A stretch of DNA of 64,000 nucleotides from Saccharibacillus sp. JS10 (lineage in GTDB: Bacteria; Bacillota; Bacilli; Paenibacillales; Paenibacillaceae): positions 62,001 through 126,000 of the forward strand of contig NZ_JANFNS010000003.1 of assembly GCF_024436065.1 (NCBI RefSeq), read 5' to 3'. The notes under the pieces are model-generated. The model saw only the letters and a list, made by a program, of their open reading frames with translations, did not search any database and was not told where the DNA came from. This document shows positions 8,109 to 17,179 of the stretch, in pieces. The position numbers were made by a program, and so were the translations under genes. Within the stretch, counting starts at the first letter, position 1. The number at the start of each line of letters is the position of its first letter.

Positions 8109-8933
8109 ATGACTGCGACCAATAACAAAGCAAAAGCACTAGGGCTGTTCCTCAAATCACGCAGAGGGCGATTGTCGCCGCAGGATGTGAAATTGAAGTT
8201 CACTCAAGGACAACGAAAAACGCCTGGTTTAAGGCGCGAGGAAGTCGCCGTATTGTCCGGTGTGAGTCTGACTTATTACACTTGGCTCGAACAAGGACGG
8301 GACTTGAATCCTTCCAAAGACGTGATCGACAGCATCGCCCAAGCCCTTCAACTATCTTCAGCGGAGAAAAGTCACTTACATCAATTATGGAATCCTCATC
8401 TATCCGAGACACCTCCAGCTACGCAAGCTGTTGTTGATCCACAAATGCAAGCGATTATCGATCAGCTTACTTATCCTTGCCATATCACCAATGAAAAAAG
8501 CGAAGTGCTCGCTTGGAACAAAGCCGCGCAAGAAGCTTTTATCGACTTTTCTTCTATACCGGTTCAGGAACGTTATTTTATTCGCCTATTATTTAAAAAT
8601 CAGGAACTGCGCGAACGTATCGTCAATCTAGAAGAGTTCTCGAATTATTCGGTCGGCGTGTTCCGAACGTACTACGATAAGTACAAAAACGATCCTTGGT
8701 TTGAACAGACCGTCGAACATCTGATCCAACATAGCGCGGAATTCGAACAAATTTGGAGACAGTACGAGGTTCAAGTCAAAAAGGATCAACAAGTGATTTT
8801 ACGCTCCCCAGGCTCCTCGGATACCCAACAATCTGTACACTATCATATTCGTTCGCTACTGTATTTCTCTGAAAGCACGGATATGCACACTTGTATCTAC
8901 ACACCGCTGACCGAAGATCCCGACACTGCCTAG
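8109..8933 (+). CDS. XRE-family regulator with MmyB-like ligand-binding domain
   Basis: 274 residues. The N-terminal helix-turn-helix (residues about 10-75) has the typical GLRREEVAVLSGVSLTYYTWLEQGRDLNPS. The C-terminal domain (about 105-260) is MmyB-like (PCHITNEKSEVLAWNKAA, WFEQTVEHLI), a PAS-like domain thought to bind a hydrophobic ligand. Such regulators usually sit beside the oxidoreductase they control. Here an aldo/keto reductase gene follows 102 bp downstream on the same strand, with dyads in the gap. This makes it the likely target (inference). Confidence 0.9.
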   Translation: MTATNNKAKALGLFLKSRRGRLSPQDVKLKFTQGQRKTPGLRREEVAVLSGVSLTYYTWLEQGRDLNPSKDVIDSIAQALQLSSAEKSHLHQLWNPHLSETPPATQAVVDPQMQAIIDQLTYPCHITNEKSEVLAWNKAAQEAFIDFSSIPVQERYFIRLLFKNQELRERIVNLEEFSNYSVGVFRTYYDKYKNDPWFEQTVEHLIQHSAEFEQIWRQYEVQVKKDQQVILRSPGSSDTQQSVHYHIRSLLYFSESTDMHTCIYTPLTEDPDTA

Positions 8934-8938
8934 TACTA

Positions 8939-8954
8939 TTTTTACTAGTAAAAA
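8939..8954. promoter_or_regulatory. 16-bp perfect palindrome between regulator and reductase
   Basis: TTTTTACTAGTAAAAA lies 6 bp after the regulator stop and 80 bp before the reductase start. It could be an operator for the MmyB-type regulator or the core of a weak terminator; the sequence alone does not decide. Confidence 0.4.
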
Positions 8955-9035
8955 CGTTGTGTGGTCGCCTGATTGTAGATCAATTAGACTCACCTTAGGT
9001 TCACAAAAATCCTAAACGTGAAATGAGGGCATCCT

Positions 9036-9992
9036 GTGCTGCAACGAAGAAAACTAGGGAATCAAGGGCTGGAAGTTTCTGCAATCAATCTCGGAACGAT
9101 GATGATGCCAGATAACGACGAATCGGTACATACCATTCATGGCGCATTGGATCTAGGCGTGACGATGTTGGATACAGCCGACTTGTATGGAGAAGAATTC
9201 ATGCTGGGTCGTTTCGGAGGGAATGAGAAGCTTGTCGGACGCGCGCTCAAAGATCGCCGCCATCAGGCTATTGTTGCTACCAAGTTCGGAGTCACGCACG
9301 CTCAAGGACCAAAAGGCGACCCCGCTTATATTAAAAAATCTGTGGATGCCAGCCTTTATAACTTAGGGCTTGATTACATCGATCTGTATTACCAGCACCG
9401 TCCCGATCCAAATACGCCGATCGAAGAAACGATTGGCACGATGGCGGATCTCGTGAAGCAAGGCAAGATTCGATACATCGGCTTGTCCGAAGCACCTGCC
9501 GATCTGATCAGACGCGCCCATGCCGTACATCCGCTGACCGCAGTTCAGACCGAATATTCGTTGTGGAGTCGAGAAGTTGAAGATGAAGTCCTTCCCGTCC
9601 TCAATGAACTGGGTATCGGTCTAGTGCCTTATAGCCCACTGGGCAGAGGATTTTTGACAGGTCAGATCAAGACCTACGAAGATCTGCCGGAAGACGATTA
9701 TCGTCGTTATTATCCACGTTTCCAAGGAGAAAACTTTACGAAGAACATCGAGATTGTTTCTCTGATCGAACAAATGGCAATGCAAAAAGGTTGCACCCCT
9801 GCCCAACTTAGCCTCGCTTGGCTACTGGCACAAGGTGAACAAATTACGCCTATCCCGGGAACCAAACGATTAGACCGTGTGCAAGAAAACTTAGGTGCGC
9901 TGCAAGTGACATTGACTGCCGACGATCTGGCAGAGATTGAACGCATATCTCCTAAAGGTGTAGCCGCAGGCAGCCGTTTTGGTGCTTTCTGA
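9036..9992 (+). CDS. Aldo/keto reductase
   Basis: 318-residue NADPH-dependent AKR13-type TIM barrel. N-terminal [19 protein letters not shown]; catalytic Asp in LDTADLYG; catalytic Tyr in the same loop; Lys in ATKFGV; His in YYQHRPDP; cofactor-binding [19 protein letters not shown] near the C-terminus. The start is a GTG at 9036 with GAGGG 7 nt upstream. These enzymes reduce aldehydes and ketones. It is probably controlled by the MmyB-type regulator directly upstream. Confidence 0.93.
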   Translation: MLQRRKLGNQGLEVSAINLGTMMMPDNDESVHTIHGALDLGVTMLDTADLYGEEFMLGRFGGNEKLVGRALKDRRHQAIVATKFGVTHAQGPKGDPAYIKKSVDASLYNLGLDYIDLYYQHRPDPNTPIEETIGTMADLVKQGKIRYIGLSEAPADLIRRAHAVHPLTAVQTEYSLWSREVEDEVLPVLNELGIGLVPYSPLGRGFLTGQIKTYEDLPEDDYRRYYPRFQGENFTKNIEIVSLIEQMAMQKGCTPAQLSLAWLLAQGEQITPIPGTKRLDRVQENLGALQVTLTADDLAEIERISPKGVAAGSRFGAF

Positions 9993-10012
9993 TTTAGATA
10001 ATGAATCGTTAA

Positions 10013-10050
10013 AAAGAGCAGCCGACCATTTGGGTCGGCTGCTCTTTACT
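10013..10050. terminator. Bidirectional intrinsic terminator
   Basis: A perfect 15-bp stem (10013-10027 with 10033-10047, core GAGCAGCCGACC) has flanking A and T runs. It serves the reductase gene (+) and possibly the convergent ABC operon (-). Confidence 0.85.
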
Positions 10051-10097
10051 TTCTATCTTTTTCTATTAGATTAATCCTGCCTATCCCTGACAACCAA

Positions 10098-11399
10098 CTA
10101 AATCTTATACGCCTTCATCGCTTTACGCAGTTCTTTAAATGAAGGACGTTTGCCGTACATCAGTACGCCGGTGCGGTAGATTTTCGCTGACAGCCATCCG
10201 AAGAAGAAGATCGCGGCTAACAGCAACACTAACGACACAACGATTTCCCAGAAGGCGATCTCGCCAAGCCCGATTCGTGCGATCATCGTCGTTGGCGACG
10301 TGAACGGAACGAACGACGAGATTTTCATGAGCAAGGAGTTTGTACTGTTGAGGCTGAAAATCCCGATATAAAACGCGGCAAGCGATAACATCGTAAGCGG
10401 CGTTACCGCTTGACCCAAGTCTTCGGTACGGCTGACGATCGATCCGACTGCCGCGTACAGCAGCGCGTACAAGAAGTATCCGAGTATATAGAAGATCAGC
10501 CCATACACTAAGACATCGACTGGCAATTGCGAAAAGTCCAGATCGAATCCCGCCAATACATTGCGGTTATGCGGCAACATCAGATTGACTGCAATCGTCA
10601 CGCCGAATACGACGATTTGCAGCAATCCGACAAGGAATACGCCCATGACTTTGCCGAACATCTGAGTGAGCGGCGATACGCTCGTGATCAGAATTTCCAT
10701 GACACGCGAACTTTTTTCCGAAGTGACTTCGGATGCAATCATATTCCCTGTTAACATCGCGGAGAAGAAGAACAAGGTCATAAGTACATAGACCGTGATA
10801 AAGTTCATAGGGCTGAACTTTTCTTCATTATTACCGCTGCCTGACGATGAAGTATCGACTCCTGCGGCACGGTCATAACTGCTGAATTGAAGTTGAACCG
10901 GCGTCGTAAGCTGCGCAATCTGTGCATCGCTCAGCGCTCCAGCCGTGATAAAGCGCGTTTTGGCATTTTCCAGCGCAGGTTGCAGTGCCGCTTGAATATC
11001 GTTCGGCACTACGCCGTCATCCGAGATATATTTAACAGCCGGGAACGTACCGCTCTCGCCTGGCGTAATCTCCAGATATCCGCCGAGTTTTTGCGTCTTC
11101 GCTTGTTCATTCAAAGCTGCCGCATCTTGCCCATTAAGCGGTACGAACTCTAGCTCATTATTCGGCAATGCCGAGACGTAATTTTCGATTTGCTGCGCGA
11201 TTTCCGTTTGCCCGCCGTCTGCGATCCCGATCTTATTCGTGGAAGCTGCATCATCGCCTCCCGTGAACAATTGGATCAAGAACGGGACGTGAATCCCGAT
11301 TGTCATCACTAATGCAAGCAATAACGTTGTAATCAGAAACGATTTGGTGCGAACTTTGTTCTTGAACGTAAAACCAACCACGGTTCCAAGTCTATTCAT
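10098..11399 (-). CDS. ABC-2 type transporter permease (NatB/YhaP-like)
   Basis: 433 residues. An N-terminal membrane helix (about 23-43) is followed by a large extracytoplasmic domain (about 45-215). Five to six more helices follow, with the family phrases MTLFFFSAMLTGNMIASEVTSEKSSRVMEILITSVSP and GSIVSRTEDLGQAVTPLTML-type segments. This is the permease arm of a NatAB-like exporter, pairing with the ATPase gene just upstream. The start taken is the ATG at 11399, with GGTGGGTG 8 nt upstream, which overlaps the ATPase stop by 8 nt. The cargo (Na+, peptide antibiotic or lipid) cannot be told. Last gene of the operon. Confidence 0.88.
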   Translation of the reverse strand: MNRLGTVVGFTFKNKVRTKSFLITTLLLALVMTIGIHVPFLIQLFTGGDDAASTNKIGIADGGQTEIAQQIENYVSALPNNELEFVPLNGQDAAALNEQAKTQKLGGYLEITPGESGTFPAVKYISDDGVVPNDIQAALQPALENAKTRFITAGALSDAQIAQLTTPVQLQFSSYDRAAGVDTSSSGSGNNEEKFSPMNFITVYVLMTLFFFSAMLTGNMIASEVTSEKSSRVMEILITSVSPLTQMFGKVMGVFLVGLLQIVVFGVTIAVNLMLPHNRNVLAGFDLDFSQLPVDVLVYGLIFYILGYFLYALLYAAVGSIVSRTEDLGQAVTPLTMLSLAAFYIGIFSLNSTNSLLMKISSFVPFTSPTTMIARIGLGEIAFWEIVVSLVLLLAAIFFFGWLSAKIYRTGVLMYGKRPSFKELRKAMKAYKI

Positions 11400-12297
11400 G
11401 TCGTTCACCCACCGATCGAATAAAGATTTGGTTAAGCGTAGGTTCTTTAACTTCAAAATGTCGCACGTCGCTTTGTCTAATCGCTTCCGTTAATACCAGT
11501 GGCGCCGCCGCCTCGTCCGAAATTTTCAGCAGATACTGGTCAGGAGTTCCTTCTACCGAAGTCACGCCTTGAATCTGATCCAATCCTTCGACGGGCGAAG
11601 ACGTTTTGAGCAAAATCTGCTCGCGTGGGAACCGATTTTTAATTTCGCGAATATCGCCTTGCAGCACGGTTTTGGAACGATCCAATATCGTAATATTACG
11701 GCATAATTCTTCGACATGCTCCATCCGGTGCGTCGAGAACAAGATGCTCGCGCCTTGGTCGCGCAGTTCTTTGACCGCCAATTTGAGTAGCTCTACGTTA
11801 ACCGGATCAAGCCCGCTGAATGCTTCATCGAGAATCAAAATTTCCGGGCGATGCACGACTGCCGCGATAAAGCCCATCTTCTGTTGATTGCCTTTGGACA
11901 GTTCTTCGATCCGCTTATCGTAATACTCTTCGGCTTCGAACTTTTTCATCCAATAGCGCAAATTTTTATCCGCTTCCGCTCCGTTCATTCCGCGTAGTTT
12001 CGCCAAATAAATGATCTGTTCGCTGACTTTCACCTTCGGATACAATCCGCGTTCTTCGGGCAAATAGCCGACCAACCGCTGCACATCGGCTCCGTAAGCT
12101 TTGCCGCCATATGTAATGCTTCCATCGTCGGGATAAATGAGTCCCAGTACCATCCGCATCGTCGTCGTTTTGCCTGCACCGTTGGCGCCGAGGAGCCCGT
12201 AAATCTCTCCTTCTTGCACGCCTAACGAGATCCGATCGACCGCCATCTTATCTCCGTACTTTTTGACCACTTGCTTTAAAATCAGTCTTTCCGTCAT
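11392..12297 (-). CDS. ABC transporter ATPase (NatA/YhaQ-like)
   Basis: 301 residues. Walker A GANGAGKTT, signature LSKGNQQKMGF, Walker B EILILDEAFSGLDP, H-loop STHRMEHVEEL, and a C-terminal domain of about 80 residues typical of DrrA/NatA proteins. It partners the permease encoded immediately downstream. Several in-frame ATGs exist; the one at 12297 is 9 nt from AAGGGG and is preferred over two ATGs closer to that site. Confidence 0.9.
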   Translation of the reverse strand: MTERLILKQVVKKYGDKMAVDRISLGVQEGEIYGLLGANGAGKTTTMRMVLGLIYPDDGSITYGGKAYGADVQRLVGYLPEERGLYPKVKVSEQIIYLAKLRGMNGAEADKNLRYWMKKFEAEEYYDKRIEELSKGNQQKMGFIAAVVHRPEILILDEAFSGLDPVNVELLKLAVKELRDQGASILFSTHRMEHVEELCRNITILDRSKTVLQGDIREIKNRFPREQILLKTSSPVEGLDQIQGVTSVEGTPDQYLLKISDEAAAPLVLTEAIRQSDVRHFEVKEPTLNQIFIRSVGERHE

Positions 12298-12317
12298 GTT
12301 CATCATCCCCTTCGACT

Positions 12318-13217
12318 CTAGTGGGCTTCCAGAACTGCTCCGTTCATCCAATGTTCCATCATTTCGTCGAGTTCCAATGCACGGACTTGAATCGGCTTTA
12401 CTCCGGCTTCTTCCAATAGCGCCGCAGCTCCCGGGTAATCCATCGTGATAAATCTTACCATGCCTTGCGACTCGATCGCCGATTCGACTACAGCAGGCAT
12501 TTCGCCTAGCAATTCGTCATCGCGCGTGATCCAAATTTCTCGTCCGCGTTCCAGCAAAAAGTCTTTTTCAACCATACCAAGCGAATGCCCTTTGTCGATC
12601 AAGACCAGATAATCTGCCATTCGGCGTACTTCTTCTACGATATGCGTCGACAACAATACCGTCGTTCCGTCTTCATCGACGCAGCGGCGAATTTCGTTCA
12701 TCATCGTTTTCCAAGCAAAAGGATCAAGCCCCGAAGAAGGTTCGTCCAGCAGAAGTAGCTTCGGTCTAATCGCCAGTGCCGCTGCAATTTCGAATTTCCG
12801 CCGTTGACCTTTGGAGAGCTTATTGAGCTTCTTGCCGCTTGGAATATCAAAACGATGAATCAGTTCTTCATACCGTTGCCAGTCCCATTTGGGATACCAC
12901 GATGCACGAAACTCCGCGACCTCATCCATTTTGAGACCGTCTTCTTCGACGATAAAGTTTTCAGGAACATACGAGATTTGCGCACGAACATCGACAGGCA
13001 AGCTTTCTGCCGAATACGTCTGCCCGAACCATGCCACTTCACCCGAATCTGGATGAATCAATTGCACAGCGAGCTTCATCAATGTAGATTTTCCTGAACC
13101 GTTGCGTCCGATCAAAGCTGTTACCAGATTTTCATGTAACTTCAGATCAATCGGCCCGAGAGTCATCCGATCGCGCTTTTTCACTACTTGTCGCCATTCC
13201 AATGCCACATTGTCCAC
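12318..13217 (-). CDS. ABC transporter ATPase (YtrB-like)
   Basis: 299 residues. Walker A IGRNGSGKST, signature LSKGQRRKFEIA, Walker B KLLLLDEPSSGLDP, H-loop STHIVEEVRR. The C-terminal extension is of the YtrB/YhcH type. GTG start at 13217, 8 nt after GGAG. It follows the GntR gene, as in ytr-like operons that answer to cell-wall antibiotics. Its likely permease partner is the 239-residue membrane protein encoded first in the operon. Confidence 0.9.
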   Translation of the reverse strand: MDNVALEWRQVVKKRDRMTLGPIDLKLHENLVTALIGRNGSGKSTLMKLAVQLIHPDSGEVAWFGQTYSAESLPVDVRAQISYVPENFIVEEDGLKMDEVAEFRASWYPKWDWQRYEELIHRFDIPSGKKLNKLSKGQRRKFEIAAALAIRPKLLLLDEPSSGLDPFAWKTMMNEIRRCVDEDGTTVLLSTHIVEEVRRMADYLVLIDKGHSLGMVEKDFLLERGREIWITRDDELLGEMPAVVESAIESQGMVRFITMDYPGAAALLEEAGVKPIQVRALELDEMMEHWMNGAVLEAH

Positions 13218-13334
13218 CTTGATTCACTCCTTCATCCTTGACCTTTTATCCTTAGCGGAATCGGGAAGCTCCTCTACACTCTTGATTCGCATATGCGAAA
13301 AGGGGCTTTTTGGCAGCGTTCCCGTCTCTTTACG

Positions 13335-13715
13335 TTACTCTTTCGAAAGCGTTTCATCGATGACTTGTCGAAGTTCGTCTACGGTATATCCGACAGACTT
13401 CGCGGTATCAACCAGCTCCCGAACCGCATCAAGCACGATTTGTTTCTTATAAGCTTCTCGGTCGTCGGTATCGACTTTCGTAACGAATGTTCCGGTACCT
13501 TGACGCGTCCGCAGCAATCCTTCGTTCTCCAAATCTTGATACACCCGCCGGATCGTAATCACACTACATTTTAGATCGGCAGAAAATTCTCGAATCGAGG
13601 GCAGCAGCGTTCCTTCGACGATCTGCCCGGTCACGATCAGCGAGCGCAATTGCGTTTCGATCTGATGATACAAAGGCTCTGCGCTGCTTTCGTTAATTTG
13701 AACGGGTATTCGCAT
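13335..13715 (-). CDS. GntR-family repressor, YtrA subfamily
   Basis: 126 residues. Winged helix of GntR type (YHQIETQLRSLIVTGQI, LPSIREFSADLKCSVITIRRVYQDLENEGLL, RQGTGTFV) with only a short C-terminal helical tail (residues 80-126), the mark of the YtrA subfamily. These dimeric repressors control their own ABC transporter operon and are often relieved by cell-wall-active compounds. A dyad at the operon start site is the probable operator. The ATG has GGAGTG upstream. Confidence 0.9.
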   Translation of the reverse strand: MRIPVQINESSAEPLYHQIETQLRSLIVTGQIVEGTLLPSIREFSADLKCSVITIRRVYQDLENEGLLRTRQGTGTFVTKVDTDDREAYKKQIVLDAVRELVDTAKSVGYTVDELRQVIDETLSKE

Positions 13716-13752
13716 ATCTTCACTCCTTTATATCCCGTTACTTTGATGAGGA

Positions 13753-14472
13753 TTAGGCTACATTTCGGCGCGGCAATTTCTGCACAATGATGCGGTAAGC
13801 CGCAATCATCGATAGTATGCCAAGTGCGAGCATGATCCAGGTTATAGGCAACGCCATTTCCGAATAGACAGTGGCTCTCACATTTTCTTCCACGATATGA
13901 AAACCGGATAGATGCAAAATGACGATGATCGCAACCACAATGCCCATAAACGCGATGCTGTACCAGCAATAGGCTTTTCCGCGAAGCAGCAATTCCAATA
14001 CGATATAGATACTGTTGCTGATCAGACCAAATCCTGCCCAAAAAATCGCAAGCGATATCCAAGCTCCTACGCTGAATTGTTCACGGATACTGCCATGAAA
14101 CGCATACATTAGTCCAAATAACAGCACTCCGTTGACTACCGTCGCGAGGATCAATTGCTGACAACGAGCCAACGCGATCACTTTAGGCGAAATCGGTAAA
14201 GATCGGTAATAAGCGAGCATGTGCGTGTACGAGTCTTCGGTAATGTACTTCATGATTCTTCTGGAAAAATAAAATCCAATCATCGTCGTGATCGCCCAAA
14301 AAATAATATCCATAGCCAAAGATAAACTAGGTTCTGTTTTAACAGCTGCGATCAATAGCCCTCCGAAAAAAGCCATATACCCAATAAACAAAATCGAAGC
14401 CGACAAATAATATCGATCAATCTTCAGTTCTCGGCGCACAATCAGCCAAGCTTGACTCCAATCTCCGCTCAC
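13753..14472 (-). CDS. ABC-2 type permease-like membrane protein
   Basis: 239 residues with six hydrophobic segments (about 25-45, 57-75, 107-128, 138-163, 172-193, 207-227). The loop TEDSYTHMLAYYRSLPISPKVIALARC matches the cytoplasmic coupling loop of YtrC/D- or YhcI-type permeases. It is the first gene of the operon, 37 nt before the GntR gene. Probable partner of the YtrB-like ATPase. Confidence 0.8.
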   Translation of the reverse strand: MSGDWSQAWLIVRRELKIDRYYLSASILFIGYMAFFGGLLIAAVKTEPSLSLAMDIIFWAITTMIGFYFSRRIMKYITEDSYTHMLAYYRSLPISPKVIALARCQQLILATVVNGVLLFGLMYAFHGSIREQFSVGAWISLAIFWAGFGLISNSIYIVLELLLRGKAYCWYSIAFMGIVVAIIVILHLSGFHIVEENVRATVYSEMALPITWIMLALGILSMIAAYRIIVQKLPRRNVA

Positions 14473-14533
14473 AATGTACCTCCATCCCTATTCAACCTAC
14501 AAAATAAGAAGCTTTTCAGATCTTACGTCTTAC

Positions 14534-14553
14534 TGTATATATTAATAAGCACA
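14534..14553. promoter_or_regulatory. Probable YtrA-type operator at the ABC operon start
   Basis: A 20-bp dyad with TGT/ACA ends and a TATTAATA centre (14 of 20 positions symmetric). It lies directly downstream of the -10 box, so bound repressor would block initiation. Assignment to the operon's GntR repressor is inference. Confidence 0.5.
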
Positions 14554-14581
14554 CTATAAAGAAGTTTATCCGGTTCGTCAA
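14553..14581 (-). promoter_or_regulatory. Promoter of the YtrA/ABC operon
   Basis: On the minus strand TTGACG (14581-14576), 17 bp, TATAGT (14558-14553). Strong SigA-type match about 80 bp upstream of the first gene. Confidence 0.75.
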
Positions 14582-14613
14582 GGTATAGAAGCTCCAAAAA
14601 AGTCTATACACGC

Positions 14614-14650
14614 AAAAAAACCGCCCTTCCGAATATAGCCAAAAGGACGG
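14614..14650 (-). terminator. Terminator behind the 63-residue hypothetical
   Basis: Minus-strand stem CCGTCCTT / AAGGGCGG (one G-U) followed by seven T. Confidence 0.75.
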
Positions 14651-14766
14651 TCGAACATATTCGATTCTAAGTAAAAAGGTATTTCGCATGAATGACGATC
14701 GTTATCATTTTGCTAACGTTGGGTCGCTAGCAAAGGCATCTTCACGATCCATCTGATTTGCTTCGA

Positions 14767-14958
14767 TTACGAAGCGGACGAGTTGATTTTTCCCATCTCG
14801 TTTTCTACCACTAACGTTAATTCTTCCTCGTAACCGCCCATAATATGATACTTCCGAACATATTCCTTTACAAACTTTTTCGGATCACTTGGACGGAAAA
14901 TACGCGTCATTTCCCGCAGACTTTCCTTGACTTCGTTATGACCTTTGGTCGCCATCAT
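14767..14958 (-). CDS. Small hypothetical protein
   Basis: 63 residues, charged and helical (NEVKESLREMTRIFRP, FVKEYVRKYHIMGGYEEELTLVVENEMG). No signal or membrane segment. It starts with two ATGs at 14958 and 14955 behind GGGAGG. Monocistronic with a terminator 117 nt downstream. The family was not recognised. Confidence 0.6.
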   Translation of the reverse strand: MMATKGHNEVKESLREMTRIFRPSDPKKFVKEYVRKYHIMGGYEEELTLVVENEMGKINSSAS

Positions 14959-15601
14959 AATTCCCTCCCGGAACGTATTTCGTTATCGAGAATGTCAAAA
15001 AAATCTGCTGCCGACAGACACCCCTCAAGGTTATCGTCTTGTCTGCTGCGCTTCGTTGCCTACTGTTACGGCTAACGCCGATGTCGCCGCGAAGCTAAAC
15101 ATCCATCTAATTTGTTACATACCCGACGAAATGCTTGCTGAATCACTTCCGGTTTGCCTTTCTTCTCTTTTTGGCCGGATGCGACTTCCTCCAAACGAAA
15201 ACTAAAGCGAATGAACAGATTTTAAGAAGATGCTTACTTATGAGTATAACATTTATTGAGTTTGATGGGTAGATGTTGGTGGTGGGGCTGGAGGTAGTCT
15301 GTTTCGACCTTCGCTTTGTTCGTTTTCCTCCCCTTTGATTGGAATAAGATCGGAGGAAGGGGAGGAAAGCCAAGGCGCTACGGTTCGAAACAGACTCGCT
15401 CCCCGGGGTAGGGTGGGGTAAGGGCACAAGAAATAAAAGCCCTGAGTGCATTAAGAAATTAAGATATACATAGGCTAGAAGCTATTTATAAAACTACGAT
15501 AAGCTTTTAGAGATTAGGGTCATGGAACAAAAAGTAGGGTAGATGTGAAAAAAGGGTTAAGAGTTGGTAAGATAAGATTATCGCAATTTAGGGAGGACAT
15601 T
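14959..15601. other. Intergenic region, 640 bp
   Basis: Apart from the palindromic element at 15290-15402, this stretch shows no credible gene. A 102-codon frame on the minus strand (15143-15451) lacks a ribosome site and covers the hairpin. The last 120 bp are AT-rich and should hold the glycosyltransferase promoter, but no clear -35/-10 pair stands out. Confidence 0.5.
15290..15402. repeat. Dispersed palindromic element, copy A
   Basis: Outer perfect 12-bp stem AGTCTGTTTCGA / TCGAAACAGACT (15296-15307, 15385-15396) and inner perfect 12-bp stem TTTCCTCCCCTT / AAGGGGAGGAAA (15324-15335, 15357-15368). The apical loop is GATTGGAATAAGATC. Same plan, and partly the same sequence, as the elements at 17003, 39616 and 45132. 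Confidence 0.75.
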
Positions 15602-16867
15602 ATGCACGGGCAGGAACCGAACGTTCTAATCTTATACGCAAGTTACGGAGACGGGCATTATCAAGCAACAAAGGCATTGCAGAAAAGTCTCCATGAACGT
15701 GGGATCCATCAAGTTAAAATGCTGGATCTGATGGCTGAAGCGCATCCGAAGCTCAATACATTGACTCGATTTGTATATATGCAAAGTTACCGCACCATTC
15801 CGGGGCTATACGGGTTGGTCTACAATATGACCAAAGATATGAAGTCCGATAAGCCTTTTGCACATATTTTACATGCTTTTGGTACGCGCAGACTAGAAGA
15901 ATATTTGAAAACGGAACGACCGGACGTCGTCGTTCATACGTTTCCGCAGATGGTTATGCCTAAGCTGCGCCGCAAGATCGGGTTAGATATTCCGATCGTC
16001 AACGTCGTGACGGACTTTGATCTGCATGGACGCTGGCTGCACCCTGACGTCGATCGCTTCTATGTCGCGACCGAAGAAATGCGCCAAGAAGCATCCGTGA
16101 TCGGAATAGATCCGAAGCGGATTACGGTGAGCGGAATACCGATCAAAGAAGGCTTCGACGGGACTTCGATCTCCCGAGAAGCTCAAGACCGATCGATTTC
16201 AATTCGACCGGTCGATTCGATCGCCTCCGAGTCGGCGAACGTGAAGGCTACGCATGAATTCGCCGCAGCGCGTGCTCTACGGACAGGCGAAGCGTCCGTG
16301 TCCGGCATCGCGCTAAATCCCGCGCGCAAGACCGTGCTGCTCATGGCAGGAGCCTACGGCGTTATGCTCGGCCTACGCCGCGTCTGCGACTTGCTGCTAG
16401 CGCAAGGCGACGTTCAGGTGATCGTCGTATGCGGTCACAACGAAGAAATGCGCGCGGGGCTCGCGCAGCAGTACGCAAGTTCCGAGCAGATTCAAGTGCT
16501 CGGCTTCACCAACCAAGTCGCGTCGCTTATGCGAATGAGCGATTGCATCGTGACCAAACCGGGTGGCATCACGCTCGCCGAATCGCTCGCTTGCCGCCTT
16601 CCGATCTTTTTGTTCCGCCCCGTTCCGGGACAAGAACGTAATAACGCCGTCTATTTAGAAAAACAAGGCGCCGCCTTCATCTCCCGCAACGCCGAAGAGT
16701 TGGCAACGCAGATCTCCTCGCTGCTCAGCGATCCCGCCAAACTCCGCGCCGCCCAAGACCGCGCCGGTCAACTGGGTCGCCCCGACGCTTCTTCCTTCAT
16801 CGCCGACGACCTCATCTCCCTCTACCTAACTCCTCAATCCCAAGAATCAGCCGACATCCCCGGCTGA
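15602..16867 (+). CDS. UgtP-like processive diacylglycerol glucosyltransferase family protein
   Basis: 421 residues, GT28 family. The N-terminal MGDG-synthase-type domain opens with LILYASYGDGHYQA and continues with VVHTFPQMVMPKL and NVVTDFDLHGRWLHPDVDRFYVA. The C-terminal UDP-sugar-binding domain has VLLMAGAYGVMLGL, VVCGHNEEMR and the TKPGGITLAESLACRLP signature. Such enzymes add glucose or galactose to diacylglycerol to make membrane glycolipids and lipoteichoic acid anchors. A polar linker of about 45 residues (roughly 190-235) between the domains is longer than usual. The start chosen is the ATG at 15602 with GGGAGG 5 nt upstream; a GTG-opened frame 57 nt earlier has no such site. Confidence 0.88.
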   Translation: MHGQEPNVLILYASYGDGHYQATKALQKSLHERGIHQVKMLDLMAEAHPKLNTLTRFVYMQSYRTIPGLYGLVYNMTKDMKSDKPFAHILHAFGTRRLEEYLKTERPDVVVHTFPQMVMPKLRRKIGLDIPIVNVVTDFDLHGRWLHPDVDRFYVATEEMRQEASVIGIDPKRITVSGIPIKEGFDGTSISREAQDRSISIRPVDSIASESANVKATHEFAAARALRTGEASVSGIALNPARKTVLLMAGAYGVMLGLRRVCDLLLAQGDVQVIVVCGHNEEMRAGLAQQYASSEQIQVLGFTNQVASLMRMSDCIVTKPGGITLAESLACRLPIFLFRPVPGQERNNAVYLEKQGAAFISRNAEELATQISSLLSDPAKLRAAQDRAGQLGRPDASSFIADDLISLYLTPQSQESADIPG

Positions 16868-16878
16868 TTCTTTTTTTC
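16844..16878 (+). terminator. Terminator overlapping the stop codon of the glycosyltransferase gene
   Basis: Stem GAATCAGCCG / CGGCTGATTC (16844-16853, 16861-16870) followed by seven T. The TGA stop (16865-16867) is inside the 3' arm, so the last residues of the protein are encoded by the hairpin. Confidence 0.9.
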
Positions 16879-17002
16879 GCTCTTCTCTTCTCTCTTTTTC
16901 TCTTTTCTCTACCCTCCCTCTCAAATAAATTGAGCGCCCACACTTAGATATTGCTCGTACCTAAATTTTCTTTTTTGTTTGCGAGCCGCCTAGCCCAGCG
17001 GA

Positions 17003-17114
17003 GGGAGAAATTCAGTGCAGGAGCGTCAGCGTTCGCCTTTGAAATCGGGAAAACCCAATAAAATTCTAATCAAATTTTCCCGATTTCAACAAGCGACCGA
17101 AACGAATTTCTCCC
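17003..17114. repeat. Dispersed palindromic element, copy B
   Basis: Outer perfect 11-bp stem GGGAGAAATTC / GAATTTCTCCC and inner perfect 15-bp stem TTGAAATCGGGAAAA / TTTTCCCGATTTCAA, with a loop containing AATAAAATTCTAATC. About 100 nt are homologous to copy C (39616-39759) in the opposite orientation, with compensatory changes in both stems. It lies between two convergent genes. Confidence 0.85.
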
Positions 17115-17136
17115 GCAGCGTCTCTAACACAACGCA

Positions 17137-17166
17137 ACAAAAAAGCCCCTCACAAACTCAGGGGCT
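17137..17166 (-). terminator. Terminator of the GH13 glucosidase gene
   Basis: Minus-strand AGCCCCT / AGGGGCT stem (17144-17150, 17160-17166) followed by TTTTTTGTTG; 14 nt after the stop codon. Confidence 0.85.
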
Positions 17167-17179
17167 CCCAACCAAACTG

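Noticed and set aside
15143-15451. 102-codon minus-strand ORF
   Set aside because: No ribosome site, and the frame runs through the palindromic element. Composition is that of the hairpin rather than of a protein.
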